The notes beneath the pieces are model-generated. The model ran no database searches and was not told where the DNA came from. It saw nothing but the letters and a program-made list of their open reading frames with translations. Below are positions 34,850 to 43,490 of a stretch of 64,000 nucleotides of DNA, one piece after another. Made by a program: the position numbers and the translations under genes. Numbering within the stretch: the first letter of the stretch is position 1; the number at the start of each line of letters is the position of its first letter. The DNA is from Bacillota bacterium (GTDB lineage Bacteria; Bacillota; Clostridia; Lachnospirales; Lachnospiraceae), in the NCBI GenBank assembly GCA_023407575.1, contig JAEYLX010000026.1:310001-374000 (forward strand), read 5' to 3'.

Positions 34850-36643
34850 ATGTCAGATCAAGAAAAAAATAATGAAAATATTGAAAACGAAGTTGGTAAG
34901 GATAATATAAATACGGAAAGTATTAATATAGACGATCAAAAGGTTGATTTAGATCCATCTAATAATCCTTATCCCAATAACGCAGCTGATAACAGCACAA
35001 GCAATAACTCAAACTATAGCAACTTAAACTTTACTAACTCAAATTATAGTAACACAGATTATAATAACTCAAATTATAGTAACGCAAACAATAATAACGC
35101 AGATTATAGTAACTTAAATAACAGTAATACAAATAATAGCAACTCGGGTTATAATAACTCCAACCCGAACAATGCTGGATATGGCAGCCAAAATTATAGC
35201 AATCCAAACTATGGCAACCCCAATAACAACAATCCGTATTACAGTAATGCTTATAACAATCCAAACTTTAATAATCCAAACAATAGTAATTCTGGATATG
35301 GAAGTAACAATGGTTATAATAATATGAACTATAATCCATCTTATTATCAGCAGAATTATAACAGCTCCAATCCGAATCCCTGGAATAATGGAAATTCTAA
35401 TCCTGGTAAGAAGGTAAAAGAGAAGAAACCAAGGAACGGGAAAACCAGTAAAGTATTGAGCTTTGTAGGTAAAGCAGCTTGCTTTGGATTAATTGCAGCG
35501 TTTGGCTTCTTTGGTTTCCAGAGTATTTACGGAAGAATCAACCCGGATGCGACCACCAACAATATTATATCACTTACTGATACGAAAGATTATGAAATCG
35601 GCTTTACCGAGACCGGATCAATTAAGACGGTTGATAAAAACGCAGTAAGCGAAGTTGCAAAGAATACACTACCGGCAATTGTTTCCATTAATAGTACCTC
35701 AACGCAGTCCACAGAGTGGTTTGGCCAGGTTTATGATCAACCGGTAGAAGGTAGCGGGTCTGGAATTATTGTTGGTGAAAATGAAAATGAATTATTGATT
35801 GCTACCAACAACCACGTAGTAGAAGGAGCAACAGAAATAGAAGTTACCTTTGCAGATGGATCAATAGCAGCAGCGATTATTAAAGGTACTGATGTGACAG
35901 CCGATTTAGCGGTTATCACCGTAGATATTTCAACTGTGAAACAAGAAACCTTGGATGCTATTACGGTAGCTAAATTAGGAAATTCTGATGAAGTTAAAGT
36001 CGGTGAGATGGCGATTGCAATCGGTAATGCACTTGGATCTGGTCAGTCAGTAACAGTGGGTTATGTAAGTGCTAAGGACCGTGAAGTTGAGATTTCCGAT
36101 GGTTATGATTCAAAGACAATGGTTCTATTGCAGACTGATGCAGCAATTAATCCAGGTAACAGTGGTGGAGCATTGCTTAATGTAAATGGTGAGGTTATCG
36201 GTATTAATACCGTCAAGTATGCTTCCTATGAAGTTGAAGGTATGGGTTATGCAATTCCAATCTCTAAAGCAACACCTATTATAACAGAATTAATGAATCG
36301 AGAGGTGTTAAAAGAAAGTGAACAGGGTTATCTTGGAATTGCTGGTAATGATGTAACAGAAGATGTTGCTTCCTTCTATAATATGCCATTGGGTGTATAT
36401 ATAAATGAAACTCCAGATGGTGGAGCAGCAATGAAGGCAGGTCTTAAATCAGGAGATATTATTACAGGTGCGGATGATATTGATATTACCTCTATTACAC
36501 AGCTTAGAGATTATGTAAATAGCAAGAGAGTTGGCACAGAGGTTAAGATAACCTATTCTCGTAACTTAAATGGAGTATACGAAGAAAGTACAGTTACCGT
36601 TACCTTAGGTCAGAATCCGAATTTAAGTTCAGGTAATGAATAA
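34850..36643 (+). CDS. HtrA/DegP-family serine protease with Asn-rich cytoplasmic arm
   Basis: A 597-residue membrane-anchored trypsin-like protease for envelope protein quality control. Residues ~44-190 are low-complexity Asn/Ser/Tyr repeats (units like NYSN and NNSN), then a basic stretch and one membrane helix (about 203-226). The extracellular protease domain carries the triad His322 (NNHVVEG), Asp352 (TADLAVI) and Ser438 (NPGNSGGALL); one PDZ domain follows (about 500-590, LGIAGNDVTEDVA...KSGDIITGADD). AAAGGAG precedes the ATG. The long Asn-rich arm would face the cytoplasm and is not typical of B. subtilis HtrA. The underlying DNA is repetitive, so its length may vary between strains. 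Confidence 0.93.
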   Translation: MSDQEKNNENIENEVGKDNINTESINIDDQKVDLDPSNNPYPNNAADNSTSNNSNYSNLNFTNSNYSNTDYNNSNYSNANNNNADYSNLNNSNTNNSNSGYNNSNPNNAGYGSQNYSNPNYGNPNNNNPYYSNAYNNPNFNNPNNSNSGYGSNNGYNNMNYNPSYYQQNYNSSNPNPWNNGNSNPGKKVKEKKPRNGKTSKVLSFVGKAACFGLIAAFGFFGFQSIYGRINPDATTNNIISLTDTKDYEIGFTETGSIKTVDKNAVSEVAKNTLPAIVSINSTSTQSTEWFGQVYDQPVEGSGSGIIVGENENELLIATNNHVVEGATEIEVTFADGSIAAAIIKGTDVTADLAVITVDISTVKQETLDAITVAKLGNSDEVKVGEMAIAIGNALGSGQSVTVGYVSAKDREVEISDGYDSKTMVLLQTDAAINPGNSGGALLNVNGEVIGINTVKYASYEVEGMGYAIPISKATPIITELMNREVLKESEQGYLGIAGNDVTEDVASFYNMPLGVYINETPDGGAAMKAGLKSGDIITGADDIDITSITQLRDYVNSKRVGTEVKITYSRNLNGVYEESTVTVTLGQNPNLSSGNE

Positions 36644-36699
36644 TTAAATTAAGGTAAAGTAATCAAATAATATGACGAAACAAATGTAAGAATTGTATT

Positions 36700-36746
36700 A
36701 AAAAGCGAATTGTCAAAGGGAAAACCTTATGACAATTCGCTTTTTC
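36700..36746 (+). terminator. Terminator after the HtrA gene
   Basis: AAAAGCGAATTGTCA and TGACAATTCGCTTTT form a 15-bp perfect stem followed by T residues. The rest of this 388-bp gap holds the clpX promoter and otherwise nothing I recognise. Confidence 0.88.
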
Positions 36747-36940
36747 CGTTATATCAGTTACTGATTGGACGCTCCAAGGTTAAGCTAGGAGTTCAAGCGC
36801 TGTTTCAAAATCAGAGATATTGTAACAGGTAGTACAATTTTTGAATTATACTAAGTTGGTGTTTGAGTTTTAATAAACGAATTTAGTAGTTTTTTGTAGA
36901 ATTTTTGTAAATTCTTAATGAAAGCTTAAGGAAACAGATA

Positions 36941-36969
36941 TTGTCGTACACAACATAATAAGATATAAT
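36941..36969 (+). promoter_or_regulatory. Sigma-A promoter of clpX
   Basis: TTGTCG at 36941-36946 and TATAAT at 36964-36969 are 17 nt apart. The predicted start near 36976 gives a leader of about 55 nt. Confidence 0.7.
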
Positions 36970-37031
36970 TCTTTTAATAGGCACTGAAATCCTGAGACAC
37001 GACAACCCTTTAAGGGAAATTGGAGGTAATA

Positions 37032-38453
37032 ATGAGCGATTTTGATAAGAATAATATGGATAATGATATAGATAACAAACATACAACTGATCATGACCAT
37101 GAAGAAATGGAAGAAGTGTGTTATCTTTGCAGAAGACCGGAGAGCAAGGTTGGGAAAATGATACATATTCCTAATCAAATCAGCATCTGTTCGGATTGTA
37201 TGCAAAAGACCTTTGATACAATTAATAAGGGAGATAACCCATATATGCAGATGATGGGGTTCCCGCCTGGTATGATGAATATGAATATGTCTGGCATTAC
37301 CAATGATGTGCCCAAGTCACAGAAGTTAAAGAAAGTAAGTGAAGAACAGAATAAGGAAGTAGAGTTCGATCGTAAATCAATTCCTACCCCACATATTATT
37401 AAAAGCAGCCTGGATGAATTTATCATAGGTCAGGAGCGTGCCAAGAAGGTTATCTCTGTGGGCGTTTATAATCATTATAAGAGAATTGGCACCAATAAAA
37501 GTGATATAGAAATTGAAAAGTCCAATATGTTAATGATTGGACCTACCGGAAGTGGTAAAACATATTTGGTTAAAACCCTGGCAAGATTATTAAATGTTCC
37601 TCTGGCTATAACGGATGCAACTTCCCTGACCGAAGCTGGGTATATCGGAGATGACGTGGAAAGTGTTATTTCTAAATTATTGCAGGCAGCAGGAAATGAT
37701 GTAAAGAAAGCAGAAAGAGGCATTGTCTTTATTGATGAAATAGATAAAATAGCAAAAAAACGTAATACCAACAGCAGGGATGTAAGTGGAGAATCTGTGC
37801 AACAGGGTCTTCTAAAGCTACTTGAGGGTAGTGACGTAGAAGTGCCGGTAGGGGCAAGCTCTAAGAATGCTATGGTGCCTTTAACTACAGTGAATACACA
37901 GAATATTCTCTTTATTTGTGGCGGTGCTTTCCCCGATCTTGATAAGATTATAAAAGCAAGACTTAACAAGCAATCCTCCATGGGCTTCCAGGCTGATTTA
38001 AAAGATAAGTATGATAATGAGCAGAACTTATTGCAAAAGGTAACACTGGATGACCTTAGAGAATATGGTATGATTCCTGAATTCTTGGGACGTTTACCAA
38101 TATTATATGCTTTAGAGGGATTAACAAAAGATATGTTAATACAAGTTTTAAAAGAGCCAAGAAATGCAATTTTAAAACAATATCAAAAACTGTTAGCCAT
38201 TGATGAAGTTGATCTTGAATTTGCTCCGGATGCACTGGAAGCAATTGCTGAAAAGGCGATGGAGAAAAAGACCGGTGCAAGAGCACTTCGTGCTATACTT
38301 GAGGATGTAATGTTGGATATCATGTATGAGATACCCAAGGATGATAACATTGGCAGAGTCATAATTACCAGAGATTATATAGAAGGAAAAGGTGTACCAA
38401 TCATTGAAATGAGGGGCAGCAATAAACCGAAATTACTTCTTGAGAATAAATAA
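37032..38453 (+). CDS. ATP-dependent protease ATPase subunit ClpX (possibly a paralogue)
   Basis: A 473-residue AAA+ unfoldase. The N-terminal zinc domain has Cys30-x2-Cys33...Cys53-x2-Cys56, after a His/Asp/Asn-rich extension of about 28 residues. Walker A is GPTGSGKT (about 171-178), the pore loop GYIGDDVES follows, Walker B is IVFIDEIDKIAKK, and sensor 2 is GARALR. The ClpP-docking loop reads SSMGFQ, close to the usual (I/L)GF, so it probably docks on ClpP. The ATG at 37032 follows GGAGG by 5 nt; the open frame also allows a TTG at 37020, which precedes that site. No clpP or tig gene is adjacent, unlike the standard tig-clpP-clpX order, so this may be a second ClpX. Confidence 0.9.
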   Translation: MSDFDKNNMDNDIDNKHTTDHDHEEMEEVCYLCRRPESKVGKMIHIPNQISICSDCMQKTFDTINKGDNPYMQMMGFPPGMMNMNMSGITNDVPKSQKLKKVSEEQNKEVEFDRKSIPTPHIIKSSLDEFIIGQERAKKVISVGVYNHYKRIGTNKSDIEIEKSNMLMIGPTGSGKTYLVKTLARLLNVPLAITDATSLTEAGYIGDDVESVISKLLQAAGNDVKKAERGIVFIDEIDKIAKKRNTNSRDVSGESVQQGLLKLLEGSDVEVPVGASSKNAMVPLTTVNTQNILFICGGAFPDLDKIIKARLNKQSSMGFQADLKDKYDNEQNLLQKVTLDDLREYGMIPEFLGRLPILYALEGLTKDMLIQVLKEPRNAILKQYQKLLAIDEVDLEFAPDALEAIAEKAMEKKTGARALRAILEDVMLDIMYEIPKDDNIGRVIITRDYIEGKGVPIIEMRGSNKPKLLLENK

Positions 38454-38511
38454 TAGGAATATATATCGTTATATTGAAATAACATAGATGTAATATAAGT
38501 ATTGTTCTAAG

Positions 38512-38547
38512 GGCTGTTGTAAATTCAAGATAGATTTTACAACAGCC
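38512..38547 (+). terminator. Hairpin after clpX
   Basis: GGCTGTTGTAAA and TTTACAACAGCC form a 12-bp perfect stem. The following T stretch is weak (TCTTAAAC), so termination may be partial. Confidence 0.6.
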
Positions 38548-38638
38548 TCTTAAACAATAAAACTAGATACCGGGGATTCCATAAAAGGTTTCATCCATTC
38601 AATTATATAATTCCCTTAGTGCTAACATGGAGGTAACT

Positions 38639-38911
38639 ATGTCATTATTAGAACGCTTATTTAATAAGAAGAGACAGAATTCAGACAAGGAAAAATCCGC
38701 ATCAGAAAATGAGTTTGCAAAGGATTTTGAAACAGAAGAAACGGAAAGTGTTGTTGTGCATTCTGCTGATTCAGAAGAGAAGGATGAAGACGTTGTATAT
38801 GAAGTTGTTGAACGAGAAATACTACCAGCTAAGATAATTTGTCCGGATTGTGGAGGAATTACCATTGAAGGACTTGAATTTTGTGACAAATGCGGTGGTG
38901 AATTGGTTTAA
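38639..38911 (+). CDS. Small acidic protein with C-terminal zinc ribbon
   Basis: A 90-residue protein. The N-terminus is basic (LLERLFNKKRQ), the middle is Glu/Asp/Ser-rich and probably disordered, and the C-terminus holds a treble of ICPDCGG...FCDKCGG, a rubredoxin-like knuckle that should bind one zinc. No enzyme motif is visible. The ATG at 38639 follows GGAGG by 5 nt; the ATG at 38627 overlaps that site. It lies between clpX and the liv genes, so its partner is unclear. Such zinc-ribbon proteins are often adaptors; here that is a guess. Confidence 0.75.
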   Translation: MSLLERLFNKKRQNSDKEKSASENEFAKDFETEETESVVVHSADSEEKDEDVVYEVVEREILPAKIICPDCGGITIEGLEFCDKCGGELV

Positions 38912-38960
38912 AATGCAATAGTTGAATCATAAAAATACTTTAGTAATTTAAATTAGTATA

Positions 38961-38989
38961 TTGACAAATTAAAAATACAAGGGTATTAT
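38961..38989 (+). promoter_or_regulatory. Sigma-A promoter of livJ
   Basis: TTGACA at 38961-38966 and TATTAT at 38984-38989 are 17 nt apart. The start is predicted near 38996, at the left edge of the structured leader. Confidence 0.8.
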
Positions 38990-38991
38990 AT

Positions 38992-39071
38992 ATCCAGAAT
39001 AAAGACGTTCGTACACCGTACAAAGACACTATGTGCTTTTGGGAGTAGAACGCCTTATTTATAATCTGGAT
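38992..39071 (+). promoter_or_regulatory. Structured leader RNA upstream of livJ (possible riboswitch)
   Basis: Closing helices are ATCCAGA/TCTGGAT, AATAA/TTATT and CGTTC/GAACG. They enclose two small hairpins, GTAC-ACC-GTAC (39011-39021) and CAC-TAT-GTG (39027-39035). This multi-branch shape lies 32 nt before the livJ ATG. I do not recognise a known riboswitch class. The predicted start point trims a few bases from the outer helix. Confidence 0.45.
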
Positions 39072-39102
39072 TCAGAGGAATCTTTAATGTAGGAGGGAAT
39101 TT

Positions 39103-40260
39103 ATGAGAAAGATAAAAAGAGCGTTAAGCCTGCTTGTAGTAACGAGCATGGTTGTTGCAAGCTTAGCAGCTTGTGGTAAAAAAACAGATAGTGACAAATT
39201 TTATATTGGTGGTATTGGCCCTGTAACCGAAGGTGCCGCTGTATATGGTCAGAGCGTTAAAAACGGTGCTGAACTTGCCAAAAAAGAAATTAATGCAGCT
39301 GGTGGTATTAATGGAAAACAAATTGAATTTAAATTTGAAGATGATGTTCATGATGTAGAGAAATCTGTAAATGCTTACAACACTTTAAAGGACTGGGGTA
39401 TGAAAATCCTTATGGGTACTGTTACTTCTAAGCCTTGTGCGGCAGTAGCAGCAGAAACTTTTAATGATAGTATGTTCCAGTTAACTCCATCTGCATCTTC
39501 CACGGAAGTTATAAAGAATGGTAATGTATTCCAGGTTTGTTTCTCGGATCCTAATCAGGGTATTGGATCTGCACAGTACATAGGTGAACACGCTTTAGCG
39601 ACTAAAGTAGCTGTAATCTATGATAGCTCCGATGTATACTCTACCGGTATTTATGAAAAATTTTCTGAGGAAGCAAAGAATCAGGGATTTGACATCGTAG
39701 AAGTTCAAGCCTTTACCGCAGAAAGTAATTCCGATTTCTCCGTACAAATCCAGAAAGCAAAAGATGCTGGTGCAGAACTTGTATTCTTACCTATCTATTA
39801 TAAAGAGGCAGCATTGATTTTACAGCAGTCAGCATCTCTTGATTATGCACCAACCTTCTTTGGTTGTGATGGTCTTGACGGTATCCTTTCAGTAGAGAAC
39901 TTTGATACAGCATTAGCAGAAGGACTTATGTTATTAACTCCATTTGCAGCAGATGCTACCGATGCAGCAACTACTAAGTTTGTTACTGATTATAAAGCTG
40001 CATATAATAATGAAGTACCTAATCAGTTTGCAGCAGATGGTTATGATGCAATCTATATCTTAAAGGCGGCAATTGAAAAAGGTGAGGTTACACCTGATAT
40101 GAGCATTGCTGATATTAACGAAGCATTAAAGACAGCAATGACAGAAATCAGTGTTGATGGTCTTACTGGTGCTGCGATGACCTGGAATTCAACAGGTGAA
40201 GTTAACAAAGCTCCTAGAGCAGTTGTTATCCAGAGCGGAGCTTATGTAGCTGCTGAATAA
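39103..40260 (+). CDS. livJ: Branched-chain amino-acid ABC transporter, substrate-binding lipoprotein
   Basis: A 385-residue extracellular binding protein. The N-terminal lipoprotein signal ends at Cys24 (VASLAACGKK). The mature part is a type I periplasmic-binding fold of the LivJ/peripla_BP_6 family: IGGIGPVTEGAAVYGQSVKNGAELA, FEDDVHDVEKSVNAYNTL, QLTPSASSTEV, and FAADGYDAIYILKAAI near the end. It delivers leucine, isoleucine or valine, or a related small ligand, to the LivHM permease. The conserved binding Ser/Thr residues are in the SASST region. GGAGG precedes the ATG. It is the first gene of a livJHMGF set but is separated from livH by 476 bp and a terminator, which would give it more transcript than the rest. 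Confidence 0.92.
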   Translation: MRKIKRALSLLVVTSMVVASLAACGKKTDSDKFYIGGIGPVTEGAAVYGQSVKNGAELAKKEINAAGGINGKQIEFKFEDDVHDVEKSVNAYNTLKDWGMKILMGTVTSKPCAAVAAETFNDSMFQLTPSASSTEVIKNGNVFQVCFSDPNQGIGSAQYIGEHALATKVAVIYDSSDVYSTGIYEKFSEEAKNQGFDIVEVQAFTAESNSDFSVQIQKAKDAGAELVFLPIYYKEAALILQQSASLDYAPTFFGCDGLDGILSVENFDTALAEGLMLLTPFAADATDAATTKFVTDYKAAYNNEVPNQFAADGYDAIYILKAAIEKGEVTPDMSIADINEALKTAMTEISVDGLTGAAMTWNSTGEVNKAPRAVVIQSGAYVAAE

Positions 40261-40335
40261 TTAACAATAGGTTACAATTTCATATATGGTGTAAAAGCTT
40301 GTATGACTGGCGAATAAAAAAATAGAAAAATCTTA

Positions 40336-40372
40336 TACAGAGAGGTGAATGCCTCTCTGTATTTTGTTTTTT
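40336..40372 (+). terminator. Terminator between livJ and livH
   Basis: TACAGAGAGG and CCTCTCTGTA form a 10-bp perfect stem with a 6-nt loop, then ATTTTGTTTTTT. Readthrough would regulate the downstream transporter genes relative to livJ. Confidence 0.85.
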
Positions 40373-40447
40373 ATAATTAGGAAAGCTTTCTGAATTTTCT
40401 ATTATAGAAAAAGCCTTGTGGGTTTATGAGGCGCAGCAACGTTCATA

Positions 40448-40508
40448 GAACAAAAGTTGTGCATTAAAAGCATTGGAACACTAGAGTCCGTTATGCACAC
40501 TGTTGTTC
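40448..40508 (+). repeat. Fold-back hairpin in the livJ-livH gap
   Basis: GAACAAAAGTTGTGCAT and ATGCACACTGTTGTTC pair over about 16 bp with small bulges and enclose ~28 nt. There is no T-tract. It may be an RNA structure or a short fold-back repeat. Confidence 0.6.
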
Positions 40509-40549
40509 TTTACGCATTATTAAAGTTATTATTCTGCTGTTAAATTGGA

Positions 40550-40575
40550 TATAATAGTGTCAGTATGTTGACACT
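40550..40575 (+). promoter_or_regulatory. Possible -10 box and AGTGTCA inverted repeat upstream of livH
   Basis: TATAAT (around 40550-40555) is followed directly by AGTGTCA (40556-40562) and its mirror TGACACT (40569-40575), a 7-bp inverted repeat at the position of the start site. It could be an operator. The -35 region is not clear. Confidence 0.4.
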
Positions 40576-40705
40576 TGTAGATAAGGTTAATGTCATATTC
40601 GAGTAATTTTTGTTGTAACAAAGCTAAGTCTGTGATAAAATAGGTAGCACGTTAACCTGTTAAACTGTTGATGTTTATTTATGCAGGTATTGAAGTATGA
40701 AAAAA

Positions 40706-40723
40706 TTGCATGCAATGCATGCA
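40706..40723 (+). promoter_or_regulatory. Adjacent TTGCATGCAA and TGCATGCA palindromes before livH
   Basis: Two perfect palindromes (10 and 8 bp) abut each other, 13 nt ahead of the livH start. The arrangement suggests a protein-binding site or an RNA hairpin near the ribosome binding site. The function is unknown. Confidence 0.4.
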
Positions 40724-40736
40724 GACGGGGGTTTTT

Positions 40737-41618
40737 ATGAGTTTTATTTCTTATTTAATTAAAGGAGTCAGTCTTGGAAGTGTATACTCTATCATTGCAC
40801 TTGGATATACAATGGTATATGGAATTGCTAAAATGCTGAACTTTGCACATGGCGATGTTATTATGATCGGTGGTTTTGTTATCTTTACGTCTATGAGTGC
40901 GATGGGATTAAGTCCTGTGATTGCAGTTCCTATAGCAATTATCTTTTGTACTATCTTAGGTATCACTATAGAGCGTGTAGCCTATAAGCCACTTAGAAAG
41001 GCTTCTTCTCTGGCCGTTTTAATTACAGCCATTGGTGTGAGTTATCTTCTGCAAAACATTGCACTTTTGGTCTTTGGCGCAGATGCGAAATCATTTACTT
41101 CTGTAATTACAGTACCACCTTTAAAATTAGCAGATGGTGCATTAACAATATCAGGTGAGACCTTGGTTACTATTCCATTGTGCTTACTTATTATGATTGT
41201 ATTGACTCTTTTTATTAAGAAATCCAGGACAGGTCGCAGTATGCTTGCGGTATCCGAAGATAAAGATGCAGCAGTACTGATGGGTGTCAATGTGAATAAG
41301 ACTATTGCGATTACCTTTGCAATTGGTTCTGCTCTTGCAGCGGTTGCAAGTGCTCTTATGTTTTCTGCCTATCCAAGTCTTACTTCAACCTCCGGTGCTA
41401 TGCCTGGTATCAAAGCCTTTGTAGCTGCGGTATTCGGTGGAATTGGTTCCATACCAGGAGCTATGATCGGTGGAATATTACTTGGCGTAATTGAAATCCT
41501 GGGAAGAGCGTATATTTCTTCACAGCTGGCAGATGCAATTGTATTTATGATATTAATTCTTGTTCTTCTTGTTAAACCAACGGGTATCCTTGGTAAGAAG
41601 ATGCAAGAGAAGGTGTAG
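40737..41618 (+). CDS. livH: Branched-chain amino-acid ABC permease LivH
   Basis: A 293-residue inner-membrane permease with about eight helices. It has the LivH marks GSVYSIIALGYTMVYGIAKMLNFAHGDV near the N-terminus and the EAA-like AVSEDKDAAVLMGVNVNKTIAITFAIGSALA loop that contacts the ATPase. The ATG at 40737 is chosen because GGGGG lies 5 nt before it; upstream in-frame ATGs at 40710 and 40719 lie within the palindromes and lack a site. It forms the permease dimer with LivM, whose start follows after 9 bp. Confidence 0.92.
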   Translation: MSFISYLIKGVSLGSVYSIIALGYTMVYGIAKMLNFAHGDVIMIGGFVIFTSMSAMGLSPVIAVPIAIIFCTILGITIERVAYKPLRKASSLAVLITAIGVSYLLQNIALLVFGADAKSFTSVITVPPLKLADGALTISGETLVTIPLCLLIMIVLTLFIKKSRTGRSMLAVSEDKDAAVLMGVNVNKTIAITFAIGSALAAVASALMFSAYPSLTSTSGAMPGIKAFVAAVFGGIGSIPGAMIGGILLGVIEILGRAYISSQLADAIVFMILILVLLVKPTGILGKKMQEKV

Positions 41619-41627
41619 GTGGGGAAC

Positions 41628-42710
41628 ATGTCAAAAGGAAAAGTATTTCAACAAATGAGTAAATCCACTCGTACCAACCTTATAACGATTGGGATTATCG
41701 TTATTGTATATATTATTTGTCAGATTATGATAGCAACTGGAATGATGTCCAACCTAATGCAGGGCTTGTTAATTCCATTGTGCTACTATTCCATTTTAGC
41801 TGTGTCCTTAAACCTTACGGTTGGTATTCTGGGTGAGTTAAGCTTAGGTCATGCTGGTTTTATGTGCGTGGGTGCTTTTAGCGGTGCATTGTTTTCAAAA
41901 ACCATGATTGATATTATTCCCAATACCTTTCTTCGTTTTACACTTGCAATTATAATTGGAGCAATCCTTGCAGGAATCTTCGGTATTTTAATCGGTGTTG
42001 TTGTATTAAGACTTCGCGGCGATTATCTGGCAATTGTAACCCTTGCATTTGGTGAAATTGTGAAAAATGTTATTAATGTTATTAATCTCGGAATCGATAA
42101 GAATGGTCTTCATTTTTCCATGGTAGATACAACACATTTAAATCTTGCAGAGGGTGGAGAAGTTTTGATTGGAGGAGCGAAAGGTATTTCTGGAACTCCA
42201 AAGGATTCTACCTTTACAGTTGCTGTAATCCTATTAATCATTGTATATTTAATTATTTCAAACTTAATTAATTCACGTTCCGGTCGTGCTATCATGGCTA
42301 TTCGTGATAATCGTATTGCGGCTGAATCAGTTGGTATTGATATTACTAAGTTTAGAATTCTTGCCTTTTCCTTATCAGCTGCTATGGCAGGTGTAGCAGG
42401 TGTGCTTTACTCACATAACTTATCAACCTTAGTAGCTACCCCAAAGAATTTTGGTTATAATATGTCAATTATGATTCTGGTATTTGTAGTACTGGGCGGC
42501 ATTGGCAATATCCGTGGCTCCATCATTGCAGCTGTGATATTAACACTTCTCCCAGAATACTTACGAGTTGTGAGTAATTATCGTATGTTGATTTATGCGA
42601 TTGTATTAATTGTAATGATGATTTTCAATTGGAATCCAACTATAATCGCATGGCGTAAAAATCATCCAATTAATCTGGGATCACTATTTAAGAAAAAGAG
42701 GGAGGCATAA
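41628..42710 (+). CDS. livM: Branched-chain amino-acid ABC permease LivM
   Basis: A 360-residue permease with about nine to ten helices. LivM marks are LSLGHAGFMCVGAFSGALF near residue 75, LRGDYLAIVTLAFGEI, and the ATPase-contact loop AIRDNRIAAESVGIDITKFRILAFSLSAA. The ATG at 41628 follows AGGTGG, which overlaps the livH stop; a GTG at 41619 abuts the stop with no site of its own. It is translationally close to livH on one side and 4 bp from livG on the other. Confidence 0.92.
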   Translation: MSKGKVFQQMSKSTRTNLITIGIIVIVYIICQIMIATGMMSNLMQGLLIPLCYYSILAVSLNLTVGILGELSLGHAGFMCVGAFSGALFSKTMIDIIPNTFLRFTLAIIIGAILAGIFGILIGVVVLRLRGDYLAIVTLAFGEIVKNVINVINLGIDKNGLHFSMVDTTHLNLAEGGEVLIGGAKGISGTPKDSTFTVAVILLIIVYLIISNLINSRSGRAIMAIRDNRIAAESVGIDITKFRILAFSLSAAMAGVAGVLYSHNLSTLVATPKNFGYNMSIMILVFVVLGGIGNIRGSIIAAVILTLLPEYLRVVSNYRMLIYAIVLIVMMIFNWNPTIIAWRKNHPINLGSLFKKKREA

Positions 42711-42714
42711 AGTT

Positions 42715-43473
42715 ATGGCAATGTTAACAGTTAAGAACTTAGGTATCTCCTTCGGTGGCTTAAGAGCAGTTGATTCCATTGACCTAACCATCGAAAAGGG
42801 AGAGTTATATGGACTCATTGGACCCAATGGTGCAGGTAAAACAACTGCCTTTAATTTGCTGACCGGTGTCTATAAACCGGATGCAGGTGTGGTTACTTTG
42901 GATGGTGTAGATATAACTGGACTTAGTACAATAGAGATTAATAAAGCAGGAATTGCAAGAACCTTTCAAAATATTAGATTATTTAGAGCTTTGTCCGTAC
43001 TGGATAATGTTAAATTAGGACTTCATAATAACAATCGATATTCGACTTTGGCTGGTATCCTACGCCTGCCGATTTTCTTTAAGACAGAAAGACAGATGAA
43101 TGAACGTGCGATGGAAATCCTTAAGGTTTTTGATTTGGATAAAGAAGCACATTTATTATCGGCTAATCTTCCGTACGGTAAGCAAAGGAAACTGGAGATT
43201 GCAAGAGCTCTTGCAACAAATCCGAAGCTTTTGCTCCTGGACGAACCTGCGGCAGGTATGAACCCTTCTGAAACAGAAGAATTAATGAAAACAATTACTT
43301 TGATTCGTAAGAAATATGATGTTACAATATTATTGATAGAGCATGACATGAAGCTTGTAGCAGGCATCTGCGAGAAAATTTTTGTATTGAACTTTGGTAT
43401 GGAACTAGCAAACGGATTACCTGGAGACGTACTTAATAATCCAGAGGTAATCAAAGCATATCTAGGGGAATAA
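42715..43473 (+). CDS. livG: Branched-chain amino-acid ABC ATPase LivG
   Basis: A 252-residue ABC ATPase of the liv transporter. Walker A is GPNGAGKTT, then TFQNIRLFRALSVLDNV (Q loop), the signature-region stretch LPYGKQRKLEIARAL with YGKQR in place of SGGQ as is usual for LivG, Walker B LLLLDEPAAGMNP, and the switch histidine in LIEHDM. GGGAGG lies about 9 nt before the ATG. It pairs with LivF, 17 bp downstream. Confidence 0.94.
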   Translation: MAMLTVKNLGISFGGLRAVDSIDLTIEKGELYGLIGPNGAGKTTAFNLLTGVYKPDAGVVTLDGVDITGLSTIEINKAGIARTFQNIRLFRALSVLDNVKLGLHNNNRYSTLAGILRLPIFFKTERQMNERAMEILKVFDLDKEAHLLSANLPYGKQRKLEIARALATNPKLLLLDEPAAGMNPSETEELMKTITLIRKKYDVTILLIEHDMKLVAGICEKIFVLNFGMELANGLPGDVLNNPEVIKAYLGE

Positions 43474-43490
43474 TGGAGGAATTATAAGCG

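Noticed and set aside
35034..35264. Tyr/Cys-rich open frame on the minus strand
   Set aside because: It is the antisense shadow of the Asn-rich repeat in the HtrA gene.
34979..35340. CRISPR-like array in the HtrA N-terminal coding region
   Set aside because: The repeats are short, in frame, coding and without spacers of constant length.
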